Assembly: GCF_007991635.1 (NCBI RefSeq)
Contig: NZ_BJYS01000017.1
Span: forward strand, 86,939-150,938
From: Adhaeribacter aerolatus
Lineage (GTDB): Bacteria; Bacteroidota; Bacteroidia; Cytophagales; Hymenobacteraceae
Length of the DNA: 64,000 bases
Reading direction: 5' to 3'
The notes under the pieces are model-generated. The model was given only the letters and a program-made list of their open reading frames with translations. It did not search any database and had not been told where the DNA came from. Numbering within the stretch: the first letter of the stretch is position 1; each line of letters starts with the position of its first letter. The position numbers and the translations under genes were made by a program. Positions 1-10,098 of the stretch are shown here, one piece after another.

Positions 1-1109
1 TAGGTTTCTGCCAGGAGCAGCACCATATCAGCGTAGCGCAGCACCGGCAAATCTATCCCTGATGCCTGGTTGGTTTGTTTTACCTCAAATTTATTTACGT
101 GCGGAAACCAGATAGTTGGCGCATTCGCAGGAGTAGGCGCTTTGTAATATTCATTAATTGTGGCGGCTTTGCGGGTATCGCCGGGTTCGTATAATTTATG
201 CAAATCCCAGGACGGAAAAACACCTTCTAGTCCGGCCGAGGAAATACCGGTTTTGCCGCCAAACGGTAAAAAATCGCTCGTCAACCGGTGCCCATTGGTA
301 CCGTCGGTATATTTCATGGTAAAAATAAACTCGTTATTATCTTCATTTTCGAGCTTCCACAACGAGGCAAAGTTTGGTAGCAGACGGTGACCGAAAGCCG
401 GTACCAGATCGAGGTAAGTTTTGGCATTAGCCCAGTCTTTCCGGTACACGTATACCTTGCCCAGCAAGGCCGCTGCTGCCCCCTTGGTAGCGCGCCCTTT
501 AGCCGTGTTGGCCTGCAGGGGCAATTGTTCGATGGCCTCTTTCAAATCCGCAATAATGAGCGTGTAAACTTCTTCGGCCGGGGTTCGGGTAGCAACTTTG
601 GCCTCTTCGGCACTAAGTAAACTGGTAATTTTAGGCACATCGCCGTACAGCCGCACCAAATCGAAATAAAAGAGCGCCCGCATAAACTTAGCTTCTCCGG
701 CAAGTTGCTCTTTCTGTCCGGCTTTGTAATCGGTGGGCACCTCAATATTTGCTAAAACTGTATTAGCCCTGACAATGCCGTAATAAGTATTCTCCCAGAA
801 AAGGGCAAACAATGGGTTTTCGGGGGTAATCGCCATATTATCCACTTCGTTTGCCCCGGCCGCCGAGGTATAGGTAGACCGGTAGAGGTTATCGGTTGGT
901 AATTCCAGCAATAAATAATCGGTTGGCTTGCGGACCTGCAGGCTGCTATAAACGCCTATAACGGCCAAATCCAAATCGCTGGAAGTCTTAAAGAAGTCGG
1001 CGTTTGTCAGGTCCGAATCAGGCGTCATGTTTACCAGTTCATCGTTACAGGCACCCAACCCGATCAACAGCAGTACCAGGTATATTTTCGTGCAGATATT
1101 TCTTCTCAT
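1..1109 (-). CDS. SusD/RagB-like outer-membrane glycan-binding lipoprotein, 3' end cut by window
   Basis: The frame is open from an ATG at 1109 down to base 1, so about 369 codons are present and the C-terminus lies outside the window. It starts with a lipoprotein signal peptide whose lipobox ends in GAC with the lipid-anchored Cys at about residue 21, followed by NDEL. The body matches the SusD in 4564-6042 closely (GEAKF.RALFYFDLVR, KGRA.KGAA, LPNFA.LWKLENEDNNE), which is the TPR-like N-terminal SusD fold. It begins 10 nt after the stop of the susC gene at 1120-4263 and must be co-transcribed with it. SusD proteins sit on the cell surface and hand glycans to the partner SusC channel. The substrate cannot be read from sequence; linkage to nagB-like genes suggests amino-sugar glycans. 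Confidence 0.93.
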   Translation of the reverse strand, partial: MRRNICTKIYLVLLLIGLGACNDELVNMTPDSDLTNADFFKTSSDLDLAVIGVYSSLQVRKPTDYLLLELPTDNLYRSTYTSAAGANEVDNMAITPENPLFALFWENTYYGIVRANTVLANIEVPTDYKAGQKEQLAGEAKFMRALFYFDLVRLYGDVPKITSLLSAEEAKVATRTPAEEVYTLIIADLKEAIEQLPLQANTAKGRATKGAAAALLGKVYVYRKDWANAKTYLDLVPAFGHRLLPNFASLWKLENEDNNEFIFTMKYTDGTNGHRLTSDFLPFGGKTGISSAGLEGVFPSWDLHKLYEPGDTRKAATINEYYKAPTPANAPTIWFPHVNKFEVKQTNQASGIDLPVLRYADMVLLLAET

Positions 1110-1119
1110 GGCCAAGTAA

Positions 1120-4100
1120 TTAAAAGTTAACATTGATACCGACGGTAAAAGTGCGGTTAATGGGTTCTGAGCCGGAATTATACCCTGGCATACTGGTTAA
1201 ACCGGATATTTCTCCGCGGGTGTAACCTTCGGGATTGTACCCGTGAAACTCGTCTTTGGTAAGCACCAGCACATTACTCAAAGATGTATACAGGCGCAAA
1301 TTATTCAGGCGTAATTTACCGGCGAAAGCAGCCGGCAGGGTATAACCCAGGTTCAGGTTGCGGACGCTCAGGAAAGAAGCATCTTCAAGGTAGATATCGC
1401 TGTTCGACTGCCAGGTTAACTTGCTGAGCGCCGCGCCCGGCATCCGGCCATCACCGGGTTCGGCTTCCGACCACCACTGGGTTTCGACTAGCGACCGCCG
1501 CATGGCGCCGGCCAGAGCACCCTGGTAATATTCATTTTCGAAATTGTACAACTTAGCGCCCAGCGAAGCTTGCATAATTAAGCTCAGGTCAAAATTCTTA
1601 TATACAAAATTATTCGTCATACCCATAAATAATTTCGGCTGAAAGCTGCCCAGAATAACCATATCGGCCGGAGTAATTTGCCCGTCGCTGTTCGTATCCT
1701 GGTATTTGGTATTGCCGGGCAGCGAACCAGCCAGAATAGGCGAATTGGCTACATCTTCTTTGTTTTGCAGCACCCCAATGGCTTTGTAGCCATAGTAAGA
1801 AAACATGGGCTCTCCTACCCGCAATATCCAGTTCATGCCGTACACATCCGGATTAATTATTTCGGTTACGCCGCCGCCTAAACTAACCACTTCGTTCCGG
1901 TTCCGCGAAATATTAAACCCGGTTTCCCATTTTAGTTTGCCGGTCAGGTTTTTGCTGTTGATTTCAAATTCCACCCCCTTGTTACTGATTTCGCCGGTGT
2001 TGGTGTAGTAATTGGCAAAACCGGTGAGGGCCGACAGTGCATCCTGGTAAAGCAAATCGGTTGTACGCTTGTCGTAATAATCTACCACCAGGTTCAGGCG
2101 GCTGTTGAATAAACCTAACTCCAGCCCTACATCATAACTCTTGGTGCGTTCCCACTGCAGGCGGGGGTTAGCATAGCTGGTTTGGGCCTTGCCTTTGGTA
2201 ACGACTCCGTTGGGTGAATAATAAGCATCGCCAATTACGCCTAAATACGGAAAATCGGGCAGGTTAAAATTACCCGTGACGCCGTAACTGGCGCGCAGCT
2301 TTAAGTCGCTGATGGTGGGCATCCCTTTCATAAATTCTTCCTGCGATACCCGCCAGGCAACGGAGGCCGACGGAAAATTACCCCACTTGTTATCGGGTCC
2401 GAAGCGGGAACTGCCATCAGTCCGGATAGAAGCGGACAGCAAATATTTATCTTTGAAGTTATAGTTTACCCGGCTGAAATAAGAGGCCAGCCCCCACTTC
2501 GATTTTCTGGTAAAAGTAGTTGTGGGTGATATTACCGCATTATTTAAAGTTTGAATGGCCGGATTACCGAAGCTGCCGGTAACAATACCCATGGCCGTTT
2601 GGCGCGAGGTATTCTTTTGGTAAGAGGCCCCGGCAATGGCGCTAAAATGATGAACCTCGTTAATACTTTTGTTATAACTCAGGATATTCTCATTTACCAG
2701 GTTAATATTTCTTAAATCGGAGGCAGAAGCCCCGGCCGCATTATTAGAGGAACCGTAAGCCGCAACATAATTCTCGTTGGTGGTGTAAGTAATATTGCTG
2801 CCAAAGGTAGATTTAAAGGTTAAATCTTTCAGAAGATTCAGGCTCATGTACATTTCCCCGAGGTTATTCATCAAATAAGAATAATTCTGGGTGGCATTTA
2901 GAATGCCCAACGGGTTTAAGCCGCCCGTCACGACTACGCCCCAGTAATCGCGGGCTTTTGGGTAAGTACCGTCCGGGTTCTGAATAGGCACAAACGGCGG
3001 ATATTTGGCCATGGCTTCGATGCCCAGACCTAAATGACGGCGCTTGGTATAGTTGGGGTTAAGCATAAAACCGGCGCTTACCACCGGATTAATTTTTAAA
3101 TCAACATTTGCCCGCAAGCCATAATAGGTGTAGGACGTATTTTTAACGGTTCCGAGTTCATCGCGCAAGGTACCGGATACATAATATTTGGCGTTATCGG
3201 TTCCGCCCGAAACCGAAAGGTTGTAGTTTTGAATAGGGCCGGGCTGCAGTACCGCATTTTGCCAGTTTACATTACCTTCTTTAATAACCGGGTTTACCTG
3301 GTAAGCGGCCGGCCGGCGCACATCGCCCCAAACCGGAATGGTAGGATCGCCGCCCACCCACACAAACTCGCGGTTCTGGTAGCGCACCACGTAATCGTAG
3401 TATTCTTCGCCGCTAATCCAATCGTCGTGCCCAATGGCTTTGGCTACCCCGGTGTACGAATTGAAGTTGAGTTGCGGCTTACCGGATTTGCCTTTTTTGG
3501 TGGTAACAATAATAACCCCGCCCGAACCCCGGGAGCCGTAGATAGCCGCCGCCGAAGCATCTTTCAATACCTCAATAGATTCCACATCGTTCATGTTCAC
3601 GTTGTTCAGGGTGCCCCCCGGAAAACCATCTATTACCACTAACGGGTCGTTGCTGGCGCTAATGGTACCGGCCCCTCTAATCCGTACCACGGGCGCCTCT
3701 CCGGGCCGGCTACGGGCCGTTGAAATATTAACCCCGGCCATCCGGCCTACGAGCGCGGTCTCGGGCCGTCCGGACGGTATCTGATCGAGGTTCGTATTTT
3801 CGACTTTGGAAATAGCGGCGGTGACCGAACTTTTCTTAACGGTGCCATAACCAATAACGATTACTTCGTCTAACTGGGCTAAATCCGGCACCAGGTTAAT
3901 ATCTATTATCGTTTGGTTTTTCACTGGCACTTCTTTGGCGGTGTAGCCAATAAAAGAAAATACCAGCACGGCTTCTGCTCCGTTTACGTCCAGGCTGTAA
4001 TTACCAGTGGCATCGGTAGTGGTGCCATTGGTGGTGCCACGCTCTACAATGCTTACGCCGGGTAAGGCATCGCCGGTACCCGCATCCGTTACCCGCCCGG

Positions 4101-4263
4101 TTATTACCTGTTTTACCGGCCGGGTAGCCGCCAAAGATCCGGTAGTGTTTACCACCAGAACTACAGCGAAGAGTAACAGTAGAACAAACTTGGCGGTTAG
4201 GGAAGAATGGACAATACAGCGCCACCTTAGCTTAGGCGGCACCGGTTGGTAAAGTTCTTTCAT
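1120..4263 (-). CDS. SusC/RagA-family TonB-dependent outer-membrane receptor (pair 1)
   Basis: A 1047-residue protein of normal SusC length. After an N-terminal signal segment it has a carboxypeptidase-regulatory-like beta-sandwich (VITGRVTDAGTGDALPGVSI, about residues 50-135), the conserved QLDEVIVIGYG segment before the plug, a plug domain with NDPLVVIDGFPGG and the SusC signature (VESIEVLKDASAAAIYGSRG), and a long C-terminal beta-barrel ending in aromatic-rich INVNF. It imports oligosaccharides bound by its SusD partner, powered by TonB-ExbBD. It is a clear paralogue of the SusC in 6063-9221, with long near-identical stretches, pointing to a tandem duplication of the susCD pair. About 300 nt without a gene separate it from the upstream susD2, so it may share the upstream promoter or use its own. 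Confidence 0.97.
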   Translation of the reverse strand: MKELYQPVPPKLRWRCIVHSSLTAKFVLLLLFAVVLVVNTTGSLAATRPVKQVITGRVTDAGTGDALPGVSIVERGTTNGTTTDATGNYSLDVNGAEAVLVFSFIGYTAKEVPVKNQTIIDINLVPDLAQLDEVIVIGYGTVKKSSVTAAISKVENTNLDQIPSGRPETALVGRMAGVNISTARSRPGEAPVVRIRGAGTISASNDPLVVIDGFPGGTLNNVNMNDVESIEVLKDASAAAIYGSRGSGGVIIVTTKKGKSGKPQLNFNSYTGVAKAIGHDDWISGEEYYDYVVRYQNREFVWVGGDPTIPVWGDVRRPAAYQVNPVIKEGNVNWQNAVLQPGPIQNYNLSVSGGTDNAKYYVSGTLRDELGTVKNTSYTYYGLRANVDLKINPVVSAGFMLNPNYTKRRHLGLGIEAMAKYPPFVPIQNPDGTYPKARDYWGVVVTGGLNPLGILNATQNYSYLMNNLGEMYMSLNLLKDLTFKSTFGSNITYTTNENYVAAYGSSNNAAGASASDLRNINLVNENILSYNKSINEVHHFSAIAGASYQKNTSRQTAMGIVTGSFGNPAIQTLNNAVISPTTTFTRKSKWGLASYFSRVNYNFKDKYLLSASIRTDGSSRFGPDNKWGNFPSASVAWRVSQEEFMKGMPTISDLKLRASYGVTGNFNLPDFPYLGVIGDAYYSPNGVVTKGKAQTSYANPRLQWERTKSYDVGLELGLFNSRLNLVVDYYDKRTTDLLYQDALSALTGFANYYTNTGEISNKGVEFEINSKNLTGKLKWETGFNISRNRNEVVSLGGGVTEIINPDVYGMNWILRVGEPMFSYYGYKAIGVLQNKEDVANSPILAGSLPGNTKYQDTNSDGQITPADMVILGSFQPKLFMGMTNNFVYKNFDLSLIMQASLGAKLYNFENEYYQGALAGAMRRSLVETQWWSEAEPGDGRMPGAALSKLTWQSNSDIYLEDASFLSVRNLNLGYTLPAAFAGKLRLNNLRLYTSLSNVLVLTKDEFHGYNPEGYTRGEISGLTSMPGYNSGSEPINRTFTVGINVNF

Positions 4264-4563
4264 GGGCTAATTTTTTATAAAGTAAAACTGTATGATATGC
4301 TTTGATGACTGGGTTATGAATGTGTCGGTTCACCGCCTGCTTATATATACCCTGTTTGCAGGTATCTTTAACTAATAATTCGGTAAGCTTACTCCCGGCT
4401 GAAAAAAGGTTGTTAAAACGCAGGTTAAAGACTTATGCTTGCTTTTGGCCAGCAGCCAGCTCCTCGCTGTTGCGGGCTACTACTATCGCATCTATAAGTT
4501 TTATTTCCACAATCTGCTTTATCTGTTACCTCTAAATAGAGCAGGGAAGAAATATTTACCGGT
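4264..4563. other. Gap between susD2 and susC1, no gene seen
   Basis: This 300-nt stretch forms the leader of the second susC gene. I see no convincing reading frame, strong hairpin or TAnnTTTG promoter box on the minus strand. Confidence 0.5.
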
Positions 4564-6042
4564 TTAATTGTAGTTATCGTTTTGCACCAGTACGCCTGGG
4601 TTGGCCTGCTCTATTTCCCGGTTCGGGATTGGGAAAAATTTGTAATGCGGCTGGGGCTGCAAGTTTTGTTTTGAAGCCGTTTTAGTATCGTAGTTGTAGT
4701 CGGTTTCAACCTGGGTCAGTTCGGCTATCAACCGGCCGGTTCTCACCAAATCGAACCAGCGCTGGTTCTCAAAAGCCAGTTCTAACCGGCGCTCCAGCAA
4801 GAGCTTATCTAAAAAAGCTTCCGGAGTAGCGATATCGGCCAGGGTATAATTGTGCGAAGTGTTGCCAAAAGCCCGCTCGCGAATGCGGTTCAGTTCTACC
4901 AAAGCCTGCTGGGGCTGATTCAACCGGTACAGTACCTCGGCTTTTAACAAAACCAAGTCGGCGTAGCGGATTACCGGCAGATCGAGCCCGGCGGCGTTCT
5001 GGGTGTGCTTTACGCTGTATTTGCTGATGTAGGGTTTCCACACCAAAGGGGCGTTGGCCGGCGCATCCGGCGATTTATAAAACTCCGTAATAGTGGCTGC
5101 TTTGCGGGTATCAGTCTCCTCGTACAGTTTATGCAAATCCCACGACGGAAAAGCGCTTTCGTTGCCCCGCGGCGCAATATTACTCACGCCAAAGTAAGGC
5201 AGAAAATCGCTGGACATGGGTTGGCCATTGGTGCCGTCGATGTATTTAATGGCAAATACCAGTTCGTTATTATCTTCGTTTTCCAGCTTCCACAAAGCGG
5301 CAAAATTCGGCAACAACTGGTAACCAAATTCCGGAAGCATGTCCAGGTAGGTTTTGGCATTAGTCCAATCCTGCCGGAAAACATAAACCTTGCTTAGCAA
5401 AGCCACAGCAGCCCCTTTGCTGGCCCGCCCTTTGGCTATTTCGGTTTTGCCCGGTAGGTTGGCAATGGCATCTTTTAAATCCGAAATTACCAGGTCATAA
5501 ATTTCGGCTTCCGTGGCCTTTGGCACCGCCTTCGATTCCTGGCTGGTCAGAACCGTGGTTATTTTGGGTACCCCGCCGAACATCCGCACCAAATCAAAAT
5601 AAAATAAGGCCCGCAAAAATTTAGCCTCGCCGGTTAGCTGTTCTTTTTGCTTGGGTTTGTAATCGGTGGGTATATCTATTTTGGATAGTACCATATTAGC
5701 CCGATAAATGCCATTATAGGTTTCGGTCCACATGGCACCGAACAAAGGATTTTCGGAGGTAAAAGCCAGGTTATTTACTTCAGGCAAGCCCCCGATGTTA
5801 AAATAACCAGTCATGTGCATATTATCGGTGGGCATTTCGAGCATGGCCCAGTCGCGGGGCAGGCGGGCCTGGTAGCGGCTGTAAATGCCTAAGGTGGCCC
5901 CTTCCAGGTCCTGAGCGGTTTTGTAAAAATTACCTTCCGTCAGAATAGACTGCGGTACCAGGTCAATAACCTCGTCGTTGCAGGCGCCTAAACTTATAGC
6001 CAGGGCCAATAAACCTATATTCAAATATGGATGCTTTTTCAT
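4564..6042 (-). CDS. SusD/RagB-family nutrient-binding outer-membrane lipoprotein (pair 2)
   Basis: A complete 492-residue SusD. The first 21 residues form a lipoprotein signal peptide (ALAISLGAC, Cys21). The N-terminal helical SusD-like region (ILTEGNFYKTAQDLEGA, then GEAKFLRALFYFDLVRMFGG) and the C-terminal RagB/SusD region (LLLERRLELAFENQRWFDLVR, and the terminal FPIPNREIEQANPGVLVQN) are all present. It starts 20 nt after susC2 and is translationally close to it. It binds glycan at the cell surface as the lid of the SusC pore. Its sequence resembles the partial SusD at 1-1109, so the whole susCD pair was duplicated rather than one gene. Confidence 0.96.
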   Translation of the reverse strand: MKKHPYLNIGLLALAISLGACNDEVIDLVPQSILTEGNFYKTAQDLEGATLGIYSRYQARLPRDWAMLEMPTDNMHMTGYFNIGGLPEVNNLAFTSENPLFGAMWTETYNGIYRANMVLSKIDIPTDYKPKQKEQLTGEAKFLRALFYFDLVRMFGGVPKITTVLTSQESKAVPKATEAEIYDLVISDLKDAIANLPGKTEIAKGRASKGAAVALLSKVYVFRQDWTNAKTYLDMLPEFGYQLLPNFAALWKLENEDNNELVFAIKYIDGTNGQPMSSDFLPYFGVSNIAPRGNESAFPSWDLHKLYEETDTRKAATITEFYKSPDAPANAPLVWKPYISKYSVKHTQNAAGLDLPVIRYADLVLLKAEVLYRLNQPQQALVELNRIRERAFGNTSHNYTLADIATPEAFLDKLLLERRLELAFENQRWFDLVRTGRLIAELTQVETDYNYDTKTASKQNLQPQPHYKFFPIPNREIEQANPGVLVQNDNYN

Positions 6043-6062
6043 GTTGATGCAGCGCTGAAAAA

Positions 6063-9000
6063 TTAGAAATTAACGTTTAAGCCTAAGGCAACGGTCCGGT
6101 TCAGGGGCTCTGAGCCATTGTTGAAACCCGGCATACTGTTAATGCCGGTAATTTCGCCGCCGGTATACCCTTCGGGGTTATAGCCGTGGAATCCCCGCTT
6201 TGTCAGCATCAGGGCATTGCTCATGGTCAGGTAAACCCGTAAATTATTCATCCGCATTTTTTGGGCGATAGCTGCCGGAAACTGATAACCCAGGTTCACG
6301 TTCCGGATAGCCAGAAAAGAAGCATCTTCGAGATAAAAGTCACTGTTGGAGACGTAAGCCAAAGCGCTCAGGGCCGTGGCCGGCTCTTTTCCGTTGCCGG
6401 GTTCTGCTTCGGACCACCATTGGTTTTCTACCAAAGACCGCCGCATGGCACTTACGGTGGCGCCCTGGTAATATAAGTTTTCGAGGTTGTACATTTTAGC
6501 GCCCAAAGAAGCCTGCATCATAATGCTTAGGTCAAAGTTCTTATAGGCGAAATCGTTTACCATTCCCAAAATCAGCTTTGGCTGAAAATTGCCCAGGATT
6601 ATTCGGTCCGCCGGCGTAATTTTGCCATCGTTATTCGTATCCTGATACTTGGCATTGCCGGGCCGGGAGCCAGGCAGCGTGGGCGAATTAGCTATATCTT
6701 CGGCATCCTGCAGTACCCCAATGGCTTTATAGCCATAGTAAGAAAAGGCCGGCTCTCCTACTCGTAACAACCAGCTCATGCCGCGCGTGTGGGTATTGAT
6801 AATTTCGTTTACACCACCCAAATCAACCACTTTATTGCGGTTGCGGGTAACGTTAAAAGCAGTAGACCAGGTTAAAGCGCCGGTTAAGTTTTTACTGTTT
6901 AATTCCAGTTCTATGCCTTTATTATTTACCACGCCAGTATTAACCAGGGCATTGGTAAAGCCCGAAACCGAAGGTACCGAAACATTGTACAACAAGTCGT
7001 CGGTGTTTTTATCGTAATAATCTAATACTACATTAAGGCGGCTGTTAAACAAGCCTAATTCCAGGCCAATATCATAGCTTTTGGTTCTTTCCCAGCGCAG
7101 GGTTGGGTAACCCAGGGTAGTCTGGGCCTGCCCTTTGGTTAGTATACCGTTAGGCGCGTAATATACATCGCTGATATTACCAAAGTAGCCGAAATCGGTT
7201 ATGTTGAAATTGCCCACCACCCCGTAGCTGGCGCGCAGCTTCAGGTCGCTGATAACCGGTAGGTCCTGTATAAATTCTTCCTGGGAAACCCGCCAGGCCG
7301 CCGAGGCTGACGGGAAGTTACCCCACCGGTTATTGGGCCCAAACTTAGAGCTGCCATCGGTCCGGAACGAAGCAGCCAGCAAATATTTATCGCGGAAGCT
7401 ATAGTTGATGCGGCTGAAATACGAAGCCAGTCCCCACTGCGATTTGGTAGTACGGGTGGTAGTAGGTGAAATAACGGCGTTATTCAGGGTACGGATGGCT
7501 TCGTTGCCGAAGCTGCCGGCCAGCACCCCCATAGCGGCCAAACGGGAGGTATTTTTCTGGAAAGAGGCGCCCGCAATGGCACTGATATAATGGATATCGT
7601 TAAAGGATTTGGTATAGCTGAATACGTTTTCGTTGAGCAGGTTGATGTTGGTAGCATCGGAAGCCGAACCATTGTTTAAGCCATTTGAATTGGCCGAGGC
7701 TTTGGAATAATTCTCAGCCGTGGTAAAGGTAACGTTGCCGCCCAGCGAGGTTCTGAAAGTTAAATTTTTTAAAATATTCAGGTTCACAAAAGCTTCCCCA
7801 ATGGTGTTCATGGCATCGGTAGTATTCGTAGTACCTTCCAGCGTGGCCAAAGGGCTTACCTGGGCCGAAACCGAGGAACCCCAATAATCCAAAGGTTTGG
7901 GATAGGTGCCATTGGCATTGCGCACCGGCGAAACAAAAGGCGATGTTTTCACCAGGGCTTCCATGGATAAGGGAGCCGTGCGGCGGATAGAATAATTTGG
8001 ATTGACCATAAAGCCGGTACTCACAACCGAATTTATTTTTAAATCCAGGTTTGCCCGCAGCGAGTAATACTTGTAGCCGGTATTCAGCAGAGTTCCTTTT
8101 TCATCGCGCAGCGTACCCGACACATAATATTTGGCATTATCGGTACCGCCTGCCACTGAAAGGTTATAATTCTGGATGGGCGCCGGTTTAAGCAACACTT
8201 CTTCCCAAACCGTATTTCCTTCTTTTACCACCGGGTTTACCTGGTATTGGGCCGGCCGGCGCACATCGCCCCACAACGGAATAGTAGGATCGCCGCCGGC
8301 CCAAACGAACTCGCGGTTATGGTACCGGGCTACATAATCGTGAAACTCCTGGCCGGTTATCCAATCGTCATGGCCAATGGCGCGGGCTACACCGGTGTAT
8401 GCGTTAAAATTGAGCTGCGGCTTGCTGGACTTACCTTTTTTGGTGGTAACAATAATAACCCCACCGTTGCCCCGGGATCCGTAAATAGCCGCCGAAGAAG
8501 CATCTTTCAGCACTTCAATGGATTCCACGTCGTTCATGTTTACGTTGTCGAGGCTACCGCCCGGAAACCCATCTATTACGACCAATGGGTCGTTGCTGGC
8601 GCTGATTGAACCGGCTCCCCTTATCCGGATAATGGGCGAGGCGCCCGGCGTGCTGCGGTTAGTAGAAATATTCACTCCGGACAAGCGACCCACCAATGCC
8701 GTTTCGGGCCGGGCTACCGGTATCTGGTCCAGTTTGTTGTTTTCAATTTTAGATACCGCCGCCGTTACCGAGCTCTTCTTGACGGTGCCATAGCCAATAA
8801 CCACCACTTCATCCAGCTGCGCCTGATTCGGCGCTAAACTTACCTGGAGCGTGGTCTGGCCTTTAACCGGTATTTCCTTCTTTAAATAGCCTACAAAAGT
8901 AAACACCAGCACCGCCTCGGAATGGGCCACCTCCAGACTGTAATTACCGCCAGCATCGGTGGTGGTACCTAAATTGGTACCTTTTAACACAATGCTTACG

Positions 9001-9221
9001 CCCGGCAAAGGCTCGCCGTTATCGGCATCGGTTACCCGCCCGGTAACCGTTTGTAACTTTCGGACCGGAATAGCCGCGAAAGTTACTGCCGGATAAATAA
9101 ATGCAACCAGTGATATAAATAATACCAGCAGCGCCAGCGAAGGCTTACCGGCTAGAAATGGTACTGGAAATTTTCTGGCAAACGGCGTTAGCGCCTGCCA
9201 ATCGGGGTAGCGTTTTTTCAT
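6063..9221 (-). CDS. SusC/RagA-family TonB-dependent outer-membrane receptor (pair 2)
   Basis: A 1052-residue SusC with an N-terminal hydrophobic signal segment (LALLVLFISLVAFIYPAV), the carboxypeptidase-like domain (VTGRVTDADNGEPLPGVSI), QLDEVVVIGYG, plug with NDPLVVIDGFPGG and VESIEVLKDASSAAIYGSRG, and a barrel ending LGLNVNF. It is the first gene of the four-gene minus-strand cluster susC2-susD2-susC1-susD1. A candidate promoter/operator lies about 300 nt upstream (9523-9570), and a second CGTACCCG-containing site at 9366-9385 falls in the long leader. The long 5' leader is notable and could carry further control. Substrate is unknown from sequence. Confidence 0.97.
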   Translation of the reverse strand: MKKRYPDWQALTPFARKFPVPFLAGKPSLALLVLFISLVAFIYPAVTFAAIPVRKLQTVTGRVTDADNGEPLPGVSIVLKGTNLGTTTDAGGNYSLEVAHSEAVLVFTFVGYLKKEIPVKGQTTLQVSLAPNQAQLDEVVVIGYGTVKKSSVTAAVSKIENNKLDQIPVARPETALVGRLSGVNISTNRSTPGASPIIRIRGAGSISASNDPLVVIDGFPGGSLDNVNMNDVESIEVLKDASSAAIYGSRGNGGVIIVTTKKGKSSKPQLNFNAYTGVARAIGHDDWITGQEFHDYVARYHNREFVWAGGDPTIPLWGDVRRPAQYQVNPVVKEGNTVWEEVLLKPAPIQNYNLSVAGGTDNAKYYVSGTLRDEKGTLLNTGYKYYSLRANLDLKINSVVSTGFMVNPNYSIRRTAPLSMEALVKTSPFVSPVRNANGTYPKPLDYWGSSVSAQVSPLATLEGTTNTTDAMNTIGEAFVNLNILKNLTFRTSLGGNVTFTTAENYSKASANSNGLNNGSASDATNINLLNENVFSYTKSFNDIHYISAIAGASFQKNTSRLAAMGVLAGSFGNEAIRTLNNAVISPTTTRTTKSQWGLASYFSRINYSFRDKYLLAASFRTDGSSKFGPNNRWGNFPSASAAWRVSQEEFIQDLPVISDLKLRASYGVVGNFNITDFGYFGNISDVYYAPNGILTKGQAQTTLGYPTLRWERTKSYDIGLELGLFNSRLNVVLDYYDKNTDDLLYNVSVPSVSGFTNALVNTGVVNNKGIELELNSKNLTGALTWSTAFNVTRNRNKVVDLGGVNEIINTHTRGMSWLLRVGEPAFSYYGYKAIGVLQDAEDIANSPTLPGSRPGNAKYQDTNNDGKITPADRIILGNFQPKLILGMVNDFAYKNFDLSIMMQASLGAKMYNLENLYYQGATVSAMRRSLVENQWWSEAEPGNGKEPATALSALAYVSNSDFYLEDASFLAIRNVNLGYQFPAAIAQKMRMNNLRVYLTMSNALMLTKRGFHGYNPEGYTGGEITGINSMPGFNNGSEPLNRTVALGLNVNF

Positions 9222-9365
9222 AGCATTATAAATGGTTAAAAGAAAGTCCAGATAAACGGAAAGTGCCGAAACACCTTCGCTGTTACGTTTCTTGCGGTTT
9301 GTTGCGCACTAAAATACCCTACCCTGTACCCGCAGTAAAAATTCTTCCTGAATTAATTAATCATC

Positions 9366-9385
9366 TTCCGGTAGCGTACCCGGAA
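9366..9385. promoter_or_regulatory. Candidate operator in the susC2 leader
   Basis: The 20 bp contain two overlapping dyads, TTCCGG/CCGGAA and GGTA-GCG-TACC, and share CGTACCCG with the site at 9523-9538. About 145 nt upstream of the susC2 start. It matches 11 of 16 positions of the idealised dyad TCGGGTACGTACCCGA drawn from the three local sites. A second binding site for the LacI-type regulator is inferred. Confidence 0.35.
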
Positions 9386-9522
9386 AAGAACGAAATAAAC
9401 ATATCAGGTAAATCTTAATTCAAAAAAGCTATATAAAATTAGATTATTCTGGAAACTGAAAAGAAGAGCCTTGCTACCCGAACAGGGTATCTACCTGATT
9501 TATCACTTACCTCCGAAGCAGC

Positions 9523-9570
9523 ACGGTAACGTACCCGAATATAGAAAAGAAAAGATCTATTTCAAAAATA
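9523..9570 (-). promoter_or_regulatory. Candidate susC2 promoter with downstream LacI-type operator
   Basis: On the minus strand TATTTTTG (9570-9563) fits the Bacteroidetes -7 consensus TAnnTTTG. After 24 nt comes TCGGGTACGTTACCGT (9538-9523), an imperfect dyad. The same order and spacing (within 1 nt) occur at 13835-13881 upstream of the nagB-like gene, including most of the intervening A/T-rich bases. An operator just downstream of the start point would suit repression by the LacI-family protein encoded at 10437-11498. No good -33 TTG box is visible. Confidence 0.45.
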
Positions 9571-9889
9571 TTTTATTAATTAATTTATGAATTGTTGGCT
9601 GTTGCCCATAGAATTGATATTTAAGGACAAAATTTATCCTTTATAGTCAGTCTAACAGCCGAAAGAATATCCTTATATGAAAGGCTTTCTAATCAAAATC
9701 AGAGGTTAGATGATTATTCTTTTTCTTATTAGTGGCACGAAATTACTTCAGGTAAAGGGTTTGTAATCGCATAATAATATCTACCCTGCCAAAAAGGTAT
9801 TCCATTGATGGGCTAATGTTGTAATAGTATATCTTTTGAAAGATTTCATCTTTCAATGATCAGGTGCTAACTGTATTTGTAGGTCTAAG

Positions 9890-10022
9890 AAGCCTCTGGG
9901 CCGGCGGGCCTCGTTTGGTCACTCGGGCTGCTCATCTTTCTTTTGCTCGTACCTCGCAATGCTGCGCACCGGAAACCTGAAAGGCCCTCGCTGTCCAAAC
10001 TGCTGTCACTTGCCTGTAGCTA
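9890..10022. other. GC-rich non-coding segment, possible repeat or decayed sequence
   Basis: This stretch is visibly richer in G and C than the AT-rich DNA on both sides and contains blocks such as GGGCCGGCGGGCCTCG and AAGGCCCTCGCTGTCC. I see no long reading frame on either strand and no terminal inverted repeats. It resembles dispersed intergenic repeat sequence of Bacteroidetes from memory, but only one copy is in this window. Confidence 0.3.
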
Positions 10023-10098
10023 CTACTTTACTAGGTGCAATCGTTATTAAAAATAATAGAATAATAAGCCTACCCTTCTAAGCTAATGGCAACGTGCT

